From the NCBI RefSeq assembly GCF_004570865.1, contig NZ_SPQS01000038.1:1-46957 (forward strand): a DNA stretch of 46,957 bases, read 5' to 3'. The stretch's first letter is position 1. The number at the start of each line of letters is the position of its first letter. Shown here one piece after another: positions 43,489 through 46,957 of this stretch. Source of the stretch: Bradyrhizobium frederickii (lineage in GTDB: Bacteria; Pseudomonadota; Alphaproteobacteria; Rhizobiales; Xanthobacteraceae). Both the position numbers and the translations under genes were made by a program. Under the pieces are notes generated by a model. That model saw only the letters and a list, made by a program, of their open reading frames with translations, was not told the origin of the DNA and did not search any database.

Positions 43489-43513
43489 GGAACATCAGTT
43501 CAGAGATCTCGTT
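43489..43513 (+). promoter_or_regulatory. EcfG-type promoter before the PepSY-like gene
   Basis: GGAAC at 43489-43493 and CGTT at 43510-43513, separated by 16 bases, match the EcfG consensus exactly. The chosen start (43542) is 28 bp downstream. An upstream alternative start at 43512 would lie in the -10 element, which supports the shorter gene. Confidence 0.75.
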
Positions 43514-43541
43514 GAAGCCGTTCATCGAATGGAGATTGGCG

Positions 43542-43796
43542 ATGAAGTTTGCCGCAATTCTGGTTCTCGGTTCCCTTGCCATGGGCTCAGCAGCAAGAGC
43601 AGATCAACCCGGACCGGACTGGATGCCGATGGAGCAAGTGAAGGCCAAGGTCATGGAATCTGGCTATTCGCAGGTGACCAAGCTTGAAGCCGACGATGGC
43701 CAGTGGGAGGGCGAAGGCATCAAGAACGGACAGAAGATGGAATTCCATGCCGATCCCAAAACCGGCGCCATCGTGCGCGAAAAGCCGGACAAGTGA
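43542..43796 (+). CDS. Small exported PepSY-like protein
   Basis: An 84-residue protein with GGAG 7 nt before ATG 43542. A signal peptide (MKFAAILVLGSLAMGSAARA) precedes a 60-residue domain WMPMEQVKAKVMESGYSQVTKLEADDGQWEGEGIKNGQKMEFHADPKTG, matching the PepSY-like fold (PepSY_2) of small secreted proteins. These domains are thought to inhibit peptidases or bind partners in the periplasm. The EcfG-type promoter implies stress induction. It is convergent with the GlxA regulator, with an inverted repeat between. Confidence 0.82.
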   Translation: MKFAAILVLGSLAMGSAARADQPGPDWMPMEQVKAKVMESGYSQVTKLEADDGQWEGEGIKNGQKMEFHADPKTGAIVREKPDK

Positions 43797-43801
43797 CCAT
43801 C

Positions 43802-43836
43802 GGCGACGTCCAAATCTGAACAACGCAGACGTCGCC
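43802..43836. terminator. Inverted repeat between convergent PepSY and GlxA genes
   Basis: GGCGACGTC (43802-43810) pairs perfectly with GACGTCGCC (43828-43836) over a 17-nt loop, followed by ATTT. It lies between two convergent stops and may end transcription from either side. Confidence 0.6.
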
Positions 43837-43867
43837 ATTTCGCACGCGCCAGTTCAAGCGTACACGC

Positions 43868-44806
43868 CTATCCCGCCCTTGCCGCGCGCCGCAGTGCCTG
43901 TGGCGGCTGGCCGAAGGCGCGGATGAAGGCGCGGCGCATGCGCTCGGGATCGCGGAAGCCGGTTGCTTCCGCAACCAACTCGATGCCCTCGCGCGAAGAC
44001 TGCACGCGCTCGCGCGCGACTTCGAGCCGGAGCCGCTCGATCGCTTTTGAGGGCGTCGTGCCGGTCTCGGCGGCGAAGGCGCGGGCGAAATGCCGCGCGC
44101 TCATGCCGGCGCGATCGGCGAGATCCTCCACCGTTAGCGGCGCGTCGAGATTTTCACGCGCCCAGGACAACAGCGCGCCGAAGCGGCCGTTCGATCCTTT
44201 CAGCTCCAGCAGCGATGAGAACTGCGACTGGCCACCGCTGCGGCGATGATAGAGCACGAGCTGGCGCGCGGCCGCTTGCGCGATCTCCTCGCCATGGTCC
44301 TCAGTCACCATCGCGAGCGCGAGGTCGATGCCGGCGGTGATGCCGGCCGACGTCCACACATTGCCGTCGCGGGTGAAGATCTGGTCGGGCTCGAACTTTA
44401 CTTTCGGATAGCGCGTGACGAAGTCGCGCGTCCGCCCCCAATGCGTGGTGGCGCGGCGGCCGTCGAGCAGCCCCGCCTCAGCCAGCACATAGGCGCCCGA
44501 GCAGACGCTCGCGACCCGCACGCCGCGCTTTGCCAGCCGCTGCACGAAGGCACGCGTGACCTCGCAGCGCGCGGCATCCGCAACGCCGACGCCGCCCGCG
44601 ATCACCAGAGTGGTGATCGCATTCGCCGACTTGAAATCGCGCGCCATCATCTCGACGCCCGAAGAGCTGCGCACCGGCCCTGCATTCAACGCCAGCACCC
44701 GTAGCGCCAGCGGCTTGTCGGCGCAGCGTGCCGCGACCTCGAACACCGAGATCGGACCGGCGGCATCGAGCAGCTGGAAATCCGGGAAGATCAAGATGCC
44801 GATCAT
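43868..44806 (-). CDS. GlxA-family AraC-type transcriptional regulator
   Basis: A 312-residue regulator. Residues 1-185 form a DJ-1/PfpI-like domain (MIGILIFPDFQLLDAAGPISVFE ... RVASVCSGAYVLAEAGLLDGRRATTHWG) with a Cys at the usual nucleophile elbow. Residues 205-305 are an AraC double helix-turn-helix (LTVEDLADRAGMSARHFARAFAAETGTTPSKAIERLRLEVAR). GlxA-type proteins bind a ligand through the DJ-1 domain and activate neighbours. It is divergent from a DJ-1 enzyme of the isonitrile hydratase type, which it most likely controls, with an inverted repeat in the shared promoter region. Confidence 0.92.
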   Translation of the reverse strand: MIGILIFPDFQLLDAAGPISVFEVAARCADKPLALRVLALNAGPVRSSSGVEMMARDFKSANAITTLVIAGGVGVADAARCEVTRAFVQRLAKRGVRVASVCSGAYVLAEAGLLDGRRATTHWGRTRDFVTRYPKVKFEPDQIFTRDGNVWTSAGITAGIDLALAMVTEDHGEEIAQAAARQLVLYHRRSGGQSQFSSLLELKGSNGRFGALLSWARENLDAPLTVEDLADRAGMSARHFARAFAAETGTTPSKAIERLRLEVARERVQSSREGIELVAEATGFRDPERMRRAFIRAFGQPPQALRRAARAG

Positions 44807-44813
44807 AGCCTAC

Positions 44814-44846
44814 GTCCGAAATAGTGGGAATTATGCCATTCCGGAC
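44814..44846. promoter_or_regulatory. Candidate operator in the divergent GlxA/DJ-1 promoter
   Basis: GTCCGAAAT (44814-44822) is nearly the reverse complement of ATTCCGGAC (44838-44846), with 8 of 9 positions paired and 15 bp between. It lies in the 95-bp gap between the divergent starts, where a GlxA/AraC regulator would bind. No binding data are implied. Confidence 0.55.
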
Positions 44847-44901
44847 ACAAAGGCAGCATGCCAATCTTCGCCCGTCAAGCTCATCTTTGGAGGATCCGCC
44901 G

Positions 44902-45588
44902 ATGTCGTCACCGCTCCAGATCGGTCTTCTGATATTTCCGCGCGTCACCCAGCTCGACTTCACCGGCCCCTTGCAGGTGTTCGCCATGGTGCCCGGCGCC
45001 AAGCTGCATTTGATCTGGAAGCGGATCGAGCCGGTGCCGAGCGATTCCGTGCTGACGCTGACGCCGACCACGACATTCGCCGACTGCCCGCAGCTCGACG
45101 TGATCTGCGTGCCCGGCGGCGCCGGCACCAACGACCTGCTGGGCGACGACGAGGTGCTCGACTTCCTGCGCAAGCAGGCCGCGGGCGCGAAGTACGTCAG
45201 CTCCGTCTGCACGGGATCGCTGGCGCTCGGCGCCGCCGGTCTGCTCAAGGGCTACCGCGCCGCGACCCATTGGAGCGCGATGGAGATGCTCGGCCAGTTC
45301 GGCGCGACGCCAACAAAGACGCGCGTCTGCATCGACCGCAATCGCATCACCGGCGGCGGCGTCACCGCCGGAATCGATTTCGCGCTGACGCTGGTGTCGA
45401 TCCTGATCGATCGCACCACCGCGCAAGCGATCCAGCTCCAGATGGAGTACAACCCGGCACCGCCGTTCAATTCGGGCTCGCCCGAGACCGCGCCGGCCGA
45501 AGTGTTGACCCTGCTCCGGGAGCGCGGCGCGCAAAACCAGGCGCGGCGGCTTGAAGCCGTCAAGCTCGCAGCCGAGCGGATGGCGTAG
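44902..45588 (+). CDS. DJ-1/PfpI family protein, isonitrile hydratase-like
   Basis: A 228-residue enzyme starting at ATG 44902 with GGAGGA upstream. It has the DJ-1/PfpI fold, with SSVCTGSLALGAAGLLKGY at the nucleophile elbow (C103), an Asp in QLDFTGPLQVF, and GGGVTAGIDFALTL near the end. Length and motifs match isonitrile hydratase InhA of Pseudomonas putida, which converts isonitriles to N-substituted formamides; other DJ-1 members have different activities, so specificity is unproven. The divergent GlxA-type regulator supports a catabolic or detoxification role. Confidence 0.88.
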   Translation: MSSPLQIGLLIFPRVTQLDFTGPLQVFAMVPGAKLHLIWKRIEPVPSDSVLTLTPTTTFADCPQLDVICVPGGAGTNDLLGDDEVLDFLRKQAAGAKYVSSVCTGSLALGAAGLLKGYRAATHWSAMEMLGQFGATPTKTRVCIDRNRITGGGVTAGIDFALTLVSILIDRTTAQAIQLQMEYNPAPPFNSGSPETAPAEVLTLLRERGAQNQARRLEAVKLAAERMA

Positions 45589-45605
45589 CGCGGACCTCGC
45601 TCTCA

Positions 45606-45763
45606 TGTCCCGGACGCGGCGCGGCACGCAGTGACGCTCCGCAGAGCCGGGACCCAGAACGCAACACGGCACACGGTGAGATGGGCCCCGGCTCTGCAGC
45701 GCACCGCTGAACCGGACGATGCTGTGCATCGCCGGGGAAGCGCTGCGCTGCGTCCGGGGCACG
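45606..45763. repeat. Bradyrhizobium-type dispersed inverted repeat
   Basis: The outer arms GTCCCGGACGC and GCGTCCGGGGC pair, and in between come GAGCCGGGACCC and GGGCCCCGGCTC as an inner pair. I recognise this wording (CCCGGACGCG...GCAGAGCCGGGACCC) from many Bradyrhizobium and Nitrobacter spacers. It starts 17 bp after the DJ-1 stop. Confidence 0.75.
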
Positions 45764-45801
45764 CGCCAGGACGATAACAACAGAAGACGACAGCAACAGA
45801 A

Positions 45802-45831
45802 AAAGGCCGCTCGGTTTCCCAAGCGGCCTTT
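45802..45831 (-). terminator. Intrinsic terminator, better oriented for the minus strand
   Basis: AAAGGCCGCT (45802-45811) pairs with AGCGGCCTTT (45822-45831) over a 10-nt loop. On the minus strand it is followed by TTTTTCTG; on the plus strand only TTTCC follows. It therefore most likely ends a minus-strand transcript, from NDUFA12 or from a separate RNA in the preceding spacer. Confidence 0.8.
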
Positions 45832-46126
45832 CCTGTCTTACGGCGGCTGCACATTCACATCGAGCGATGTCGGAGCTTCCAGACCGGGGGCCTATCTCCC
45901 GATCGAGTCCATACTCGGCGGCCGCTGCATCTCGGGACAGTCGCGAACTGTTGCCCGAACCGAACGCGATGGTCTCCCATCTCCGTAAGATGGGATCATT
46001 GGACTGCATTGCTGGCGCGGCCGCAACGGCCGCGCAGGCGCCGTCCCCGCTGTTCCCGTTGTCCACAGCGGCGTGAGGCGGATGCGGCTGCATCCAGTTG
46101 AACGATGAAGATCGCGGGCCGAACGT
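45832..46126 (-). other. Structured spacer downstream of NDUFA12
   Basis: No convincing protein frame. It holds three stem-loops: ACAGT/ACTGT with flanking GGG/CCC near 45938-45958, TCCCATCT/AGATGGGA at 45975-45995, and GCGCGGCCG/CGGCCGCGC at 46015-46035. The spacer ends, read on the minus strand, at the terminator 45802-45831. This could be the long 3' end of the NDUFA12 message or a separate structured RNA. Confidence 0.4.
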
Positions 46127-46534
46127 CTAGCCAGGGGTCCAGGGCTGATAGTCGCCGGTCGCCTTCGGGCGCTTGCCGCTGGCGAGGGTCGATCCCGAGG
46201 GACGATAGGCCTTCGCCGTGCCGGTGAGATTCGGCTGGTGCGGCTTCTCCCACTCGCGCGGCTGGTAATTGTCCTCGGTCGGCGGCACATCGACGGTGTG
46301 ATGAATCCAGCCGTGCCATGACGGCGGGATCCGGCTCGCTTCGGCATAGCCGTTATAGACCACCCAGCGCCGCTCGAAGCCCAGGGTCGGATCGACCGCG
46401 CCGCCGCGGGTGCGATAGTAGAGATTGCCCTGCTCGTCCTGGCCGACCAGCTCCCCGTACCGTTTGGTCCAGAGTTGGGTGCCAAAAGTCTGGCCATTCC
46501 ACCAGGTGAAGAACTTGAGGAAGAATTGTTTCAT
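46127..46534 (-). CDS. NADH:ubiquinone oxidoreductase accessory subunit NDUFA12
   Basis: A 135-residue homologue of the mitochondrial complex I subunit NDUFA12 (B17.2), one of the few supernumerary subunits shared with alphaproteobacteria. Motifs: FFTWWNGQTFGTQLWTKRYGELVGQDEQGNLYYRTRGG, RRWVVYNGYAEASRIPPSWHGWIHHTVD, and the tail KPHQPNLTGTAKAYRPSGS...GDYQPWTPG. It sits on the matrix-equivalent (cytoplasmic) side of the complex. It has no clear Shine-Dalgarno; a stem-loop lies just upstream of its start. Elsewhere in alphaproteobacteria it commonly neighbours DUF2155 and aat; here about 4 kb separates them. Confidence 0.95.
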   Translation of the reverse strand: MKQFFLKFFTWWNGQTFGTQLWTKRYGELVGQDEQGNLYYRTRGGAVDPTLGFERRWVVYNGYAEASRIPPSWHGWIHHTVDVPPTEDNYQPREWEKPHQPNLTGTAKAYRPSGSTLASGKRPKATGDYQPWTPG

Positions 46535-46540
46535 GCGGCA

Positions 46541-46563
46541 AGGGCCCTGCTTCGTCGGGCCCT
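46541..46563 (-). repeat. Stem-loop immediately upstream of NDUFA12
   Basis: AGGGCCC (46541-46547) pairs with GGGCCCT (46557-46563) around a 9-nt loop. It ends 7 nt before the NDUFA12 start codon on the minus strand, where a ribosome site should be. It could limit ribosome access or simply be chance. Confidence 0.45.
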
Positions 46564-46728
46564 GATGCCATCCGGCCGGCGAAATGTCCAGTTCGGCGGC
46601 GCGGTGGTGCCCTCGGCAGACGCGCAGCCGCGACCCAGGCGTTGCCGCAAATCGGACGCGATCCGTTCATGCCGGGTACAGCGGCCACGAGTGAGGCTCC
46701 CCTTCACGCGCAAACCGGCGTGATCCCA

Positions 46729-46753
46729 GGAACCATAGCTCTTTCATAGGGTT
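46729..46753 (+). promoter_or_regulatory. EcfG-like promoter before the Gly-rich protein gene
   Basis: GGAAC at 46729-46733, then sixteen bases and GGTT at 46750-46753, where the consensus has CGTT. The GTT core and spacing are kept. The start codon is 24 bp downstream and the AAAGGAG ribosome site lies between. Confidence 0.5.
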
Positions 46754-46777
46754 TGCTTCCGGGAAAGGAGTTTACCC

Positions 46778-46957
46778 ATGAACAGTCTGAGAGTTTTGAG
46801 TGCAGCCGCTACGCTGGCGCTCGTTCTACCCATGACCGCACCGAGCTTCGCGCAGGATCGCGCCGCCCGTGGTGGCGGGGGCGGCGTGCACATCGGCGGT
46901 GGTGGCGGCGGTGCGCATGTCGGCGGCGGCGGCATGGGGGGTGGAGCCCGGATGGGG
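46778..46957 (+). CDS. Gly-rich exported protein, N-terminal part
   Basis: The frame starts at ATG 46778, 7 nt after AAAGGAG, and runs off the right edge after 60 codons. A signal peptide (MNSLRVLSAAATLALVLPMTAPSFAQ) is followed by a Gly-rich run with GGGGVHIGGGGGGAHVGGGG, where His-Ile/His-Val pairs recur. Function is unknown; Gly-rich secreted proteins of this kind are common in Bradyrhizobium. An EcfG-like promoter lies just upstream. Confidence 0.75.
   Translation, partial: MNSLRVLSAAATLALVLPMTAPSFAQDRAARGGGGGVHIGGGGGGAHVGGGGMGGGARMG

Noticed and set aside
45560..46093. A minus-strand 177-codon frame after NDUFA12
   Set aside because: It runs through a dispersed repeat and a terminator and has no domain or ribosome site.
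45832..46126. Checked as a possible tmRNA, SRP RNA or RNase P RNA
   Set aside because: None of the conserved cores (for example GGAAGCAGCC of SRP RNA) is present; only hairpins and a terminator are seen.

Overview
The window looks like a chromosomal segment from a Bradyrhizobium-type alphaproteobacterium (Rhizobiales). This is an inference from high GC, a DUF1236 protein, the NDUFA12 complex I subunit, the order rne / amiC / mrcA / prfB and aroQ-accB-accC ... aat / DUF2155 ... NDUFA12, alphaproteobacterial intergenic palindromes, and EcfG-type promoters. No rRNA, tRNA or CRISPR array was seen. Both ends cut a gene: a chemoreceptor on the left and a Gly-rich exported protein on the right.

Left part (1-7.5 kb): the tail of a methyl-accepting chemotaxis protein, a large AsmA/YhdP-like envelope protein, a one-cysteine peroxiredoxin with a basic N-terminal tail, a membrane-anchored M23 peptidase and an EamA transporter. 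From 7.5 to 14.4 kb lies an accessory-looking block: two unrelated class III nucleotide cyclases (SAM-cyclase-ATPase-TPR, and cyclase-TolB_N-like-TPR) and a MAPEG enzyme, separated by gene-poor, more AT-rich spacers with possible transposase debris.

Central part (14.4-30.7 kb): an NADP-dependent beta-hydroxyacid dehydrogenase, prfB with an intact programmed +1 frameshift, penicillin-binding protein 1A and AmiC amidase on the minus strand. Divergent from these is rne, with a roughly 700-bp leader full of inverted repeats and a large His/Asp-rich insertion in its S1 domain. Then come an amidase, a DadA-like oxidase, a DctA transporter, BioY and an aminotransferase.

Right part (30.9-47 kb): a BepA-like M48 protease, a DsbA-like protein, a DUF1236 protein, aroQ-accB-accC, a three-gene phosphorelay joined by 4-nt overlaps, aat, a DUF2155 protein, a truncated hydrolase, a BASS transporter, a PepSY-like peptide, a divergent GlxA regulator / isonitrile-hydratase-like pair, NDUFA12, and the start of a Gly-rich secreted protein.

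The most interesting pattern is four sites fitting the EcfG (general stress sigma factor) consensus GGAAC-N16-CGTT. They lie in front of the DUF1236 gene (33343), the phosphorelay operon (36968), the PepSY-like gene (43489) and, with a weaker -10, the Gly-rich gene (46729). This suggests that a CHASE3 kinase / receiver / receiver-HisKA_2 kinase module and several small exported proteins belong to one general-stress regulon. The other main points of interest are the His-rich RNase E insertion with its leader, the one-Cys basic-tailed peroxiredoxin and the pair of cyclases.
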